DNA of 5,329 bases from an uncultured Oscillochloris sp. (GTDB lineage Bacteria > Chloroflexota > Chloroflexia > Chloroflexales > Chloroflexaceae): the NCBI GenBank assembly GCA_903877945.1, contig CAIRFY010000268.1, forward strand, positions 1-5,329. Direction: 5' to 3'. Below the pieces are notes generated by a model that was not told the origin of the DNA, ran no database searches, and saw only the letters and a list, made by a program, of their open reading frames with translations. Shown here piece by piece: positions 1-5,121 of the stretch; the stretch's first letter is position 1, and each line of letters starts with the position of its first letter. A program made the position numbers and the translations under genes.

Positions 1-144
1 CCCGCTTGCGGGGGGGGACAATGCATTGGTTGGTTCCCCCCCGCTTGCGGGGGGGGACAATGCATTGGTTGGTTCCCCCCCGCTTGCGGGGGGGGACAAT
101 GCATTGGTTGGTTCCCCCCCCGCTTGCGGGGGGGCTAGGGGGGG
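1..144 (+). repeat. G/C-run minisatellite array, left copy (39-bp unit)
   Basis: Three full units and a final partial one are visible, and the array probably continues left of the window. The motif CGCTTGCG begins at 3, 42, 81 and 121, so the period is 39, 39 and then 40 bp because of one extra C. Each unit has a hairpin of seven or eight C, GC, a TT loop, GC and seven or eight G, followed by a linker containing the perfect palindrome CAATGCATTG and then GGTTGGTT. The array ends inward with GGGGGGGCTAGGGGGGG (128-144). Long G runs could also form a quadruplex. The same family occurs inverted at 5122-5239. There are no unique spacers, so this is a tandem minisatellite and not a CRISPR. A reading frame runs through it only because 39 is a multiple of three. 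Confidence 0.93.
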
Positions 145-214
145 TGATCGGCGGGAGCCTTTCTGCGAAGATATTTACAACTGTAGTAGTAGTAGGCAGG
201 TTGCAAAAGGGTGT

Positions 215-244
215 CCCGTATGGCACGATACGGGTGACAGTCAC
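215..244. promoter_or_regulatory. Overlapping hairpin and dyad upstream of the YtxH-like gene
   Basis: CCCGTAT (215-221) and ATACGGG (228-234) form a 7-bp stem with a 6-base loop. The perfect dyad GTGACAGTCAC (234-244) follows immediately and ends 25 bases before the start codon of the next gene. Such placement fits an operator or a leader structure, but no regulator is identifiable and no convincing promoter hexamers were found next to it. The stretch 145-269 otherwise shows nothing recognisable. Confidence 0.3.
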
Positions 245-269
245 AAAATCACCGATAGGATTCCTCATA

Positions 270-488
270 ATGGACGACATTGATCAGGCGATTGCCGAAC
301 TTATGCCACAAGAGCGACGTGGGAAGATGCTGGCCGGGCTACTGTTCGGTACACTGGTCGGCGCGGCGACAGCGGCCTTCCTCACGTCGCCGAGCGGCGA
401 TACCACCCGCGAGTCGCTGCGCGAGCGCGGCCTTGAGCTAAAAGATCGCGCCGCCGATCTGCTGCGCACCTGGCGTTCGCCGCTGTAG
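270..488 (+). CDS. YtxH-like small membrane protein (72 aa)
   Basis: The protein has an acidic N-terminus (residues 1-16), one glycine/alanine-rich hydrophobic segment at about 20-39 (GLLFGTLVGAATAAFLTSP), and a charged, probably helical tail at 44-68. This layout, with the hydrophobic GxxxG-type segment followed by a 'SPxSGxxxR' turn and a charged helix, is typical of YtxH domain proteins, which are short membrane-anchored proteins of poorly known function, sometimes stress-linked. I chose the ATG at 270 because TAGGA (256-260) sits 9 bases upstream and the YtxH similarity begins just after it. The same frame is open further upstream, but only through the minisatellite array. No partner gene is evident. 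A palindromic repeat lies 36 bp downstream of its stop. Family assignment is by pattern only. Confidence 0.75.
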   Translation: MDDIDQAIAELMPQERRGKMLAGLLFGTLVGAATAAFLTSPSGDTTRESLRERGLELKDRAADLLRTWRSPL

Positions 489-524
489 ATTGCAGATGTG
501 AGATGACCGCTGCGTGGCGGATCG

Positions 525-579
525 GCCCTCACCCCCTGCCCCTCTCCCTCACGGGGAGAGGGGGCTGGGGGGTGAGGGC
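525..579. repeat. 55-bp imperfect palindrome (C-run/G-run dispersed repeat)
   Basis: The arm at 525-548 pairs with 554-579 around a 5-base loop. There is one T-T mismatch and two single-base bulges, giving a very strong stem in RNA or single-stranded DNA. It lies 36 bp after the stop of the YtxH-like gene, so it could end or protect that transcript, but no T tract follows and it does not look like a standard intrinsic terminator. Its C-rich arm and loop (CTCTCCCTCACG, 542-553) recur exactly at 2501-2512 inside the membrane-protein gene. This supports a dispersed mobile-type repeat. Similar C/G-run palindromes are, to my recollection, common between genes in Chloroflexota. Confidence 0.85.
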
Positions 580-655
580 TGAGCGGCGATCACACGACTT
601 TGCACCAGCCCTGGCGTATCTGTCGGCACCCTGTTCATGAGCAGTCAGGCTCGGT

Positions 656-661
656 TATACT
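656..661 (+). promoter_or_regulatory. Candidate -10 element (TATACT) for the 44-aa gene
   Basis: TATACT matches the -10 consensus in five of six positions and lies 50 bases before the ATG at 711. The upstream region offers only a poor -35 match (TTCATG, 634-639, 16-bp spacing). The 581-710 stretch contains nothing else identifiable apart from the short shared motif GACAGTCACAA (682-692). Confidence 0.3.
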
Positions 662-710
662 GTGTGAGCATCCTTAAGTCAGACAGTCACAACGGAGAAA
701 CAAACACGCC

Positions 711-845
711 ATGGAGGAAGACTTTCGCCGCCGCCTAATCAAAGGCGCCTTAAACCTTATCTTTAGCCTGGCAGCCACCTGGCTGGCTACCTACATCACC
801 AACAAGATCCTCGGCGAGCCTGAGGAAACCAAACTGCTCGGGTAA
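711..845 (+). CDS. 44-residue single-pass membrane protein, unknown function
   Basis: The translation is MEEDFRRRLIKGALN followed by a hydrophobic helix at about residues 13-31 (NLIFSLAATWLATYIT) and a short charged tail ending ETKLLG. The N-terminus is basic after an acidic start (RRRLIK), so by the positive-inside rule the N-terminus is probably cytoplasmic. GGAGA (694-698) lies 12 bases before the ATG, a slightly long but plausible ribosome binding distance. Codons favour G/C at third positions moderately, as in the neighbours. The stop is only 11 bp from the end of the convergent dehydrogenase gene, so no room exists for a separate terminator. I do not recognise a family. It could be an accessory subunit or a small regulator of a membrane complex, but nothing nearby indicates which. 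Confidence 0.6.
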   Translation: MEEDFRRRLIKGALNLIFSLAATWLATYITNKILGEPEETKLLG

Positions 846-856
846 AATCGCCCCTG

Positions 857-1885
857 TCACGACACCGGCTTGCTGCGCAGGCGGGCCACCGTCTCCAGCA
901 GGGCGCGCTGGCAACGCTGCGGTGGTAGCCCGCGCATGATCAGTTCCATATCGTCAACGACCATCTCGCCCATGCCGGTCCAGATCTCGGGGATGTTACC
1001 GGCGCGGTGGGCCGAGAGTACGGTGTTCGGGGTGTTGCGCACCCGATGGTTCGCGGGGATCGGCTCTTCAGGGTAGACATCGATTGCGGCGCGGATGTGT
1101 CCGACGGCGGCGGCATCCAGCAGCGCATCGAAGTCTACCACGCCGGCCCGGCTGATCAGCGCGACGACCGAACCCTTGGCCATGGACGCGAAGTGGCGTG
1201 CGCCGATCTGTCCCTGATTCTCGGTGGTCGTCGCCGCCAGAATGAACAGCACCTTCGACCACGAGAACAGGCCGTCGAGGTCAACCGGCTTTACGCCCAT
1301 GCCACGCAGCACGCTCGGGTGGATCCACGGGTCGTGGACAAGGATGTCGTCGGAGAAGGGCCGCAGCAGCGGGAGCAGCGCCCGCCCGAGGTTGCCACAG
1401 CCGAGCAGTCCCATCGTCTTGCCGCTGAGCAGAAATGAGTCGTAGTTGTCTCCCACGCCGTAGAGCGACTCGTCGCCGCGCCGGATGGCGGCGTCGGCGT
1501 CGACGATCCGGCGTGCGGCGGCCAGTGCCAGCCCCAGGGCCATCTCGGCGACGGGCTGGGCGAACACCGGGCCGGTCGAGATCACGTAGATATTGCGGCG
1601 GTGACATTCCTCGTAGTCGATGTTCGGCAGGAAGTTGCTCTCGACGTTGGCGATCAGGCGCAGGTGCGGCGCACGGTCGAGCCGCTCTTTCGGCATGGCC
1701 GTCTGGCCGATGATCGCAACGGCGTTGGGCAGATGCTCCTCGATCATGGCTTCAGAGGCTGGCGTGCCCTCGTGCCAGATTACGCGGCCTAACTGCTCAA
1801 GCCGCTCCCTGGCCGTCGGGCTGAGGATAAGATCCAGCGGGCGTGGGTACGGATCCATGAGGATAACGGGTTCTACGGTTGACAC
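857..1885 (-). CDS. D-isomer specific 2-hydroxyacid dehydrogenase, NAD-dependent (342 aa)
   Basis: This family interconverts 2-hydroxy acids and 2-keto acids with NAD(P) in the cytoplasm; 3-phosphoglycerate dehydrogenase and glyoxylate reductase are members. The Rossmann motif is GCGNLG (G162-G167) in the context MGLLGCGNLGRALLPLL, and D185 (VHDPW) at the end of the next strand suggests NAD preference. The catalytic triad is visible as R246 (ISRAGVVD), E274 (DVYPEEP) and H293 (SAHRAGN). The N- and C-terminal parts form the substrate-binding domain, with an Asn-Val-Glu-Ser motif (80-83) in place of the more usual G-x-G region. The length fits the family. I place the start at a GTG (1883-1885) because AGAGGAG lies just upstream. 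An in-frame ATG at 1957 would add 24 arginine-rich residues with no homology look and would overlap the divergent gene. Substrate cannot be told from sequence. The gene is convergent with the 44-aa gene and divergent from the membrane protein. Confidence 0.92.
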   Translation of the reverse strand: MSTVEPVILMDPYPRPLDLILSPTARERLEQLGRVIWHEGTPASEAMIEEHLPNAVAIIGQTAMPKERLDRAPHLRLIANVESNFLPNIDYEECHRRNIYVISTGPVFAQPVAEMALGLALAAARRIVDADAAIRRGDESLYGVGDNYDSFLLSGKTMGLLGCGNLGRALLPLLRPFSDDILVHDPWIHPSVLRGMGVKPVDLDGLFSWSKVLFILAATTTENQGQIGARHFASMAKGSVVALISRAGVVDFDALLDAAAVGHIRAAIDVYPEEPIPANHRVRNTPNTVLSAHRAGNIPEIWTGMGEMVVDDMELIMRGLPPQRCQRALLETVARLRSKPVS

Positions 1886-1892
1886 AGGCTTG

Positions 1893-1899
1893 CTCCTCT
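1893..1899 (-). promoter_or_regulatory. Ribosome binding site fixing the GTG start of the dehydrogenase
   Basis: On the minus strand the sequence reads AGAGGAG, then seven bases, then GTG TCA ACC. This is a near-ideal Shine-Dalgarno match and decides for the GTG start at 1885 over the in-frame ATG at 1957. The divergent spacer 1886-1955 shows no clear promoter hexamers for either gene. Confidence 0.75.
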
Positions 1900-1955
1900 T
1901 TCGCTGTACTCGCCGGTGAGAGGCTTCAGCCCCCCGGCGGCGGCGCTGCACAAAC

Positions 1956-3566
1956 ATGACGCAGCCCTGGAGGCCGATAACCCTGCTCCTGTTTGTGCCA
2001 ATGACGATCTACCTGATCGTGGTCATGGTCTGGCACGCCCAGGGCACCAACCCGATCACCGGCGACGAGCCACACTACCTGCTGGTCGCCGACTCCCTGC
2101 TGCGCGACGGCGACTTGGCGGTGCTGAACAACTACCGGATCGACACGCCGGTGGCGCGGGAGTTGCCGGGGAGCGCGGCCCCCGCCGACACACACACGCA
2201 AAACGGACACAGCATCCACGGCGTTGGACTGCCCCTGCTGCTGCTGCCCGCCTACGCCCTGGGCGGCGTGCTGGGGGCCAAGCTGTGGCTGGCCCTGCTC
2301 GTTGGGTTGACCCCGCTGGCCGTCTACCGCACCGCACGGGCTATCGTGCCAGGTACCGGGTGGCCCGTCGCCATCGCCGTACTAATCGGGCTAGGGCAGC
2401 CCTTCGTCAGCGCCGCCGGCCAGATCTACCCCGACCTGATCGCCGGGCTGATCATGTTCTGGCTGCTGGGGGCGATGGCAGACCCCCACCCCCCGGCCCG
2501 CTCTCCCTCACGCGGTTTAGGGGGAGCCGGACAGCGTTGGATCGACGGACTCCTGCTGGCATCCTTGCCTTGGCTGCATATCAAGTTCATTCTGCCCGCC
2601 GTCATCATCTGCTTGGCGTATGCTCAATCCGGTGTAAGTCATGGTTCAACCCAGCCTGACAGTCTTGCGACGAAACGACGACGCGGTGAGGCGATACTCT
2701 CAAAGAACGCTCCTACCGCCGTAATAACTGACAGTCTTGCGACGAAACGACGACGCGGTGAGGCGCTCCGTGTTTCTTCATCGCCTCATCGCCTCGTCGC
2801 CTCATCGCAAAACTGTAAAGCTGAATGTGCCCATTTTGAAACATGCCTAATGCAGCGTAATCGTCACTTTACACCAACGATCCTGTCCATCTCGCTCATC
2901 AGCCTCGGCCTCTACAACTGGCGAGCTTTCGGGGCCATCCTCGGCCCGTACCAGCCGGGAGACGCGACGGTACTGCCTACGCAGATCGGGATGATCTTTT
3001 TGGGGCTGCATATCGACCGCATGCAAGGGCTGTTCGTCCAGGCTCCGCTGCTCCTGCTCGGCGTCTTCGGGCTGGCCTTCTTTATCGCTGAGCAACGGCA
3101 GCTGGCGATCATCACCGGACTAGTCTACCTCGCCGTGATGCTGCCCCACGCCGCGCACACCAACTGGTACGGCGGCACCTCGTTCGCCGGGCGGTTCTTC
3201 TGGTCTACGGCGCTGCTGTGGTGCTTCCCGCTACTCTACGCTGTACGTCATCTCCAGACGTGCGCCAGATTACGCTTGCGCCTGGGGTTGCTGATGGCTG
3301 TGCCCGTACAGGTTATCTTCCTCACCAAAGTACTCATCCCGAACAGCTACACCTACAACTCGACCGTGCGCGGCGCGGCGAGTTGGCTAGAGAGCAACCC
3401 CTACAGCGACTTTTTCGACCTCCCGGCGAGTCAGCGGGCGCAGTTTCTGCCCTCATTCCGTGATGTTGACAGCTATCTGCAATCCCCGACAAACTGGGTC
3501 TACATCAGCCTGCTCGGCTGCGTGGCAGGCGCAGGGTACTGCGCCCTGCGGCGGCGCGTGCGCTAG
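1956..3566 (+). CDS. Polytopic membrane protein, GT-C glycosyltransferase-like, with repeat-derived insertions (536 aa)
   Basis: The probable role is transfer of a sugar from a lipid-linked donor at the outer face of the membrane, as in Dol-P-Man mannosyltransferase/ArnT-like GT-C families. A first helix (about residues 8-27) is followed by a loop with GDEPHYLL (36-43), where acidic D37/E38 sit as in the catalytic first loop of GT-C enzymes. Further hydrophobic segments are at about 88-105, 107-125, 134-150, 156-174, 197-222, 307-320, 344-380, 383-400, 410-432, 442-460 and 513-530. Motifs such as SIHGVGLPLLLLPAYAL, MQGLFVQAPLLLLG and NWYGGTSFAGRFFW recur in bacterial members. Residues about 176-191 and 234-287 are encoded by DNA repeats and are hydrophilic and basic, unlike the rest. 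No Shine-Dalgarno is visible before the ATG, so translation may be leaderless or weak. The frame is intact, but activity is uncertain. Donor and acceptor are unknown. Confidence 0.75.
   Translation: MTQPWRPITLLLFVPMTIYLIVVMVWHAQGTNPITGDEPHYLLVADSLLRDGDLAVLNNYRIDTPVARELPGSAAPADTHTQNGHSIHGVGLPLLLLPAYALGGVLGAKLWLALLVGLTPLAVYRTARAIVPGTGWPVAIAVLIGLGQPFVSAAGQIYPDLIAGLIMFWLLGAMADPHPPARSPSRGLGGAGQRWIDGLLLASLPWLHIKFILPAVIICLAYAQSGVSHGSTQPDSLATKRRRGEAILSKNAPTAVITDSLATKRRRGEALRVSSSPHRLVASSQNCKAECAHFETCLMQRNRHFTPTILSISLISLGLYNWRAFGAILGPYQPGDATVLPTQIGMIFLGLHIDRMQGLFVQAPLLLLGVFGLAFFIAEQRQLAIITGLVYLAVMLPHAAHTNWYGGTSFAGRFFWSTALLWCFPLLYAVRHLQTCARLRLRLGLLMAVPVQVIFLTKVLIPNSYTYNSTVRGAASWLESNPYSDFFDLPASQRAQFLPSFRDVDSYLQSPTNWVYISLLGCVAGAGYCALRRRVR
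2482..2530 (+). repeat. Decayed copy of the C/G-run palindrome inside the membrane-protein gene
   Basis: The stretch begins with a C-rich arm and contains CTCTCCCTCACG (2501-2512), identical to 542-553 in the intergenic palindrome. GCTCTCCCT (2500-2508) can still pair with AGGGGGAGC (2519-2527) with one mismatch. In frame it encodes a Pro/Arg/Gly-rich loop (residues about 176-191, DPHPPARSPSRGLGG) between two hydrophobic segments. The G-rich arm is more diverged and shorter than in the intergenic copy. A chance similarity of C-rich DNA is possible but the 12-base identity in the loop region argues against it. Confidence 0.6.
2656..2816 (+). repeat. In-frame direct/inverted repeat element within the membrane-protein gene
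   Basis: A 38-bp sequence occurs perfectly twice (2656-2693 and 2728-2765), 72 bp apart. That spacing is a multiple of three, so both copies encode DSLATKRRRGEA (residues 235-246 and 259-270). The second copy is followed by its inverted counterpart: 2731-2765 and 2782-2816 pair at 29 of 35 positions around a 16-base loop. The whole block is therefore a palindromic element with one arm duplicated. It encodes a basic, hydrophilic stretch in an otherwise hydrophobic protein, between helices ending near residue 222 and starting near 307. No clear target-site duplication was found. Confidence 0.88.
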
Positions 3567-3618
3567 TTAGCTCCGTATGTTTTTGGGGAAAGACAATCCC
3601 TCTTCCGCGCCCCTCCCG

Positions 3619-3963
3619 TCACACCATCATGTGCCAGATCGCGTAAATCGTGTAACCAGCCCCGGCCAGCATCAGCGTGGCCAGGTAAGCCATCACCCGG
3701 CGCGGGTCGCCTAGCAGGCAGTCCGAGGTGCTAAGCCCAGCCCGCCAAGCCCGCCAGTACTTGCGCAGGGCCAGCCCAGCAAAGAAGGTGATCGCCAGGG
3801 CTGGCGAAACCACCCAGGCGATCAGGCAGACGGTAGTGTAGATGCAGTAGGGCAGCGGATCCTTCACGCGGGCGGGAGCGGGCGGCGGCGGCGGATTGGT
3901 TGATCGGAAGGACTGGGCTTCACGGGCGTTGCGGGCCGCCTCGTTCGGGTCGTAGGTACTCAT
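3619..3963 (-). CDS. Two-helix membrane protein of unknown function (114 aa)
   Basis: An acidic/polar N-terminus (1-21) leads into a proline run (24-28) and a basic patch (ARVKD). Two hydrophobic segments follow, at about 40-66 (CIYTTVCLIAWVVSPALAIT and onward) and 90-111 (VMAYLATLMLAGAGYTIYAI). They are joined by a basic loop rich in Arg and Trp (67-89, KYWRAWRAG), likely cytoplasmic, so both termini would be outside or re-entrant by the positive-inside rule. I do not recognise the family. The ATG at 3963 has a GGGGAT-type purine stretch about 7 bases upstream. It lies on the same strand downstream of recR and the roadblock gene, separated by 68 bp and a hairpin, so co-transcription is possible but uncertain. 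The convergent gap to the membrane-protein gene (3567-3618) has no clear terminator. Confidence 0.7.
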   Translation of the reverse strand: MSTYDPNEAARNAREAQSFRSTNPPPPPAPARVKDPLPYCIYTTVCLIAWVVSPALAITFFAGLALRKYWRAWRAGLSTSDCLLGDPRRVMAYLATLMLAGAGYTIYAIWHMMV

Positions 3964-3985
3964 CGCATAATCCCCACGAATCCGC

Positions 3986-4009
3986 AGGGGCGGCTCGTGA
4001 GCCGCCCCT
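3986..4009. repeat. Perfect 24-bp hairpin between roadblock and downstream gene
   Basis: AGGGGCGGCTC (3986-3996) and GAGCCGCCCCT (3999-4009) are exact inverse complements separated by two bases. The element lies 22 bp past the roadblock stop and 22 bp upstream of the next start. On the minus strand no T run follows, so it is not a classical terminator. It may stabilise the upstream mRNA or attenuate read-through. From memory, closely similar AGGGGCGGCTC palindromes are widespread between genes in Chloroflexota and some other bacteria, so a dispersed repeat is the safer reading. Confidence 0.85.
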
Positions 4010-4031
4010 ACTGGCTCACTCCATCACTAAG

Positions 4032-4394
4032 CTACAGCTCATCTTTGATCCGGGCGACCATCTGGCGCACGGCGAAACGTGCGCGGCCCAGGCTAGAGTC
4101 AGGGCGCACACCGAGTACCGCATAGTAGCCAGGAGTGATCATGCCAGCCAGGTAAGTCAGATCCTCCGTCTCAATCGTCAGGTCGAGCACATACCCGGAG
4201 CCGATGCGATCCGAGGCAGCCGAGGCGACCGAGGCGATAGTACCCAACTCAAGCTCTGCCAACTCAACGTCAAGGTGCGCGCCGCCGCCAGCGAAGGCCA
4301 TCTCCACACTCAGCCCATCGGTGCCAATCACGCCCGCGAAGAGGGCGCCCGAGATCTTGTCGATCGCCTCATTGATGATGTCGGTCATACTCAT
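4032..4394 (-). CDS. Roadblock/LC7 domain protein (120 aa)
   Basis: Roadblock/LC7 proteins are small dimeric alpha-beta folds that act as scaffolds or GTPase partners; MglB, which acts on the small GTPase MglA in polarity and motility, is the best-known bacterial example. Visible here are an N-terminal helix (4-17), the strand-turn GVIGTDGLSVEMA (21-33), the helix LELGTIASVASAASDRI (48-64), paired strands YVLDLTIETEDLTYLAGMIT (68-87) and YYAVLGVRPDSSLGRARFAV (90-109), and a C-terminal helix to 120. This order fits the full domain. AAGGA lies about 9 bases before the first ATG (4394); a second ATG two codons later (4388) is an alternative. It starts 17 bp after recR on the same strand, so the two are almost certainly one transcript. 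No MglA-like GTPase is in the window, so the partner is unknown. Confidence 0.88.
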   Translation of the reverse strand: MSMTDIINEAIDKISGALFAGVIGTDGLSVEMAFAGGGAHLDVELAELELGTIASVASAASDRIGSGYVLDLTIETEDLTYLAGMITPGYYAVLGVRPDSSLGRARFAVRQMVARIKDEL

Positions 4395-4411
4395 CGGGGG
4401 GAGTCCTTAGT

Positions 4412-5029
4412 CTACAGCTCGCGCCGACCTTCCATGGCGGAGCTCAGCGTATCCGGGTCGGCCCACTCCAGGTCGCCGCCCGTGGGCAGGCCACGCGCAG
4501 GGCGCGTCACCCGCACCCCGAGGGGCGCCAAATCTCTCAGCAGCAAAAAGGCGGTTGCCTCACCCTCGGTGTTCGGGTTCATGGCCAGAATGATCTCGTC
4601 CACCGGCTCACCCCGCACACGGGCCAGCAACTGGTCAATCTTCAGATCCTCGCGATAGATCCCCTCTAGCGGCGCGATGTGGCCGTGCAACACGTGGTAG
4701 AGCCCGCGATAGGCTCCGGTACGTTCGATTGCCAGCACGTCCAGAGGTTCCTCCACCACACAAATCTTGCTCTGGTCACGGCTGTGGCTCTGGCAGATCA
4801 GGCACAGATCACCCACGGTGATATTGAAACAGCGCGTACAAAACGTCACCTGCTCCTTCACCTCTAGGATGGCCTGGGCCAAGGCGCGGGCCTGCCCCCC
4901 CTCCGCCCGCAGCAGGAAGAAGGTCAGCCGCGAGGCCGTCTTCGGGCCGATGCCGGGGAGTTTGCCCAACTCCTCGATCAGCCGCGCCACCGGCTCGACG
5001 ATAATTCCGCTGTCGCCACGTAATGCCAT
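4412..5029 (-). CDS. recR: Recombination mediator protein RecR (205 aa)
   Basis: RecR works with RecF and RecO to load RecA onto SSB-coated gaps in recombinational DNA repair. All family landmarks are present: a helix-hairpin-helix at LGKLPGIGPKTASRLTFFLL (21-40), the zinc finger CTRCFNITVGDLCLIC with C64, C67, C76 and C79, a Toprim domain from about 88 (ICVVEEPLDVLAIE) through AMNPNTEGEATAFLLL (149-164), and the C-terminal signature ARGLPTGGDLEWAD (178-191) before TLSSAMEGR. Length is usual. The ATG at 5029 lacks a clear Shine-Dalgarno; the N-terminus has about ten residues before the conserved VEPVARLIEEL. dnaX and ybaB, frequent upstream neighbours in other bacteria, are not found in the 300 bp upstream, where a repeat array and a transposase tail lie instead. 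The gene heads a likely operon with the roadblock gene. Confidence 0.98.
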   Translation of the reverse strand: MALRGDSGIIVEPVARLIEELGKLPGIGPKTASRLTFFLLRAEGGQARALAQAILEVKEQVTFCTRCFNITVGDLCLICQSHSRDQSKICVVEEPLDVLAIERTGAYRGLYHVLHGHIAPLEGIYREDLKIDQLLARVRGEPVDEIILAMNPNTEGEATAFLLLRDLAPLGVRVTRPARGLPTGGDLEWADPDTLSSAMEGRREL

Positions 5030-5033
5030 GTCA

Positions 5034-5064
5034 ATTCAAAATTCAAAATGCAAAATGCAAAATG
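5034..5064. repeat. 7-bp tandem repeats in the recR leader
   Basis: ATTCAAA occurs twice (5034-5047), then ATGCAAA twice (5048-5061), then ATG. The stretch is A/T-rich in a GC-rich region and fills the space between the recR promoter and start codon. Read as leader RNA it is rich in U (TTTTGCATTTTGCATTTTG) and unstructured, which may help initiation where no Shine-Dalgarno is seen. It may equally be a slippage-prone microsatellite. Confidence 0.85.
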
Positions 5065-5076
5065 TGACAGAACCGG

Positions 5077-5085
5077 ATTATAGCA
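5077..5085 (-). promoter_or_regulatory. Extended -10 promoter for recR-roadblock
   Basis: On the minus strand the sequence reads TGCTATAAT, a perfect TATAAT with the TG extension one base upstream. No good -35 hexamer is found at 16-18 bp, as is allowed for extended -10 promoters. A start site near 5070 would give a leader of about 40 bases. A 6-bp inverted repeat, AGAACC (5069-5074) and GGTTCT (5097-5102), brackets the element and could bind a regulator. Confidence 0.55.
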
Positions 5086-5121
5086 ATCTTAGACAAGGTT
5101 CTCGGATACTTTACAGTTCTA

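Noticed and set aside
1..144. Possible CRISPR array (regular hairpin repeats of 35-40 bp)
   Set aside because: Linkers between hairpins are identical from unit to unit, so there are no spacers, and no cas gene is present. The same holds for 5122-5239.
6..269. Long N-terminal extension of the YtxH-like protein through the array
   Set aside because: The extension is a translated 13-residue repeat made only because the unit is 39 bp. The ribosome binding site and family similarity place the start at 270.
525..579. Rho-independent terminator
   Set aside because: The stem is strong but is not followed by a T tract on either strand; a dispersed palindromic repeat explains it better.
1007..1438. 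Plus-strand open frame opposite the dehydrogenase
   Set aside because: It is antisense to a gene with a full set of dehydrogenase motifs, its residues are Arg/His-rich as in GC-rich shadow frames, and no family is recognisable.
1916..2659. Alternative plus-strand frame of 247 residues over the start of the membrane protein
   Set aside because: Composition is Arg/Ala/Pro-rich low-complexity typical of a frame shadow, while the frame starting at 1956 gives clear membrane helices and GT-C motifs.
2656..2816. Frameshift or pseudogene caused by the repeat insertion
   Set aside because: The reading frame stays open through both repeats and the downstream helices and motifs remain in the same frame, so the gene is called intact though altered.
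3900..4658. Plus-strand 252-residue frame opposite recR and the roadblock gene
   Set aside because: It spans two well-supported minus-strand genes and an intergenic hairpin, and shows no domain.
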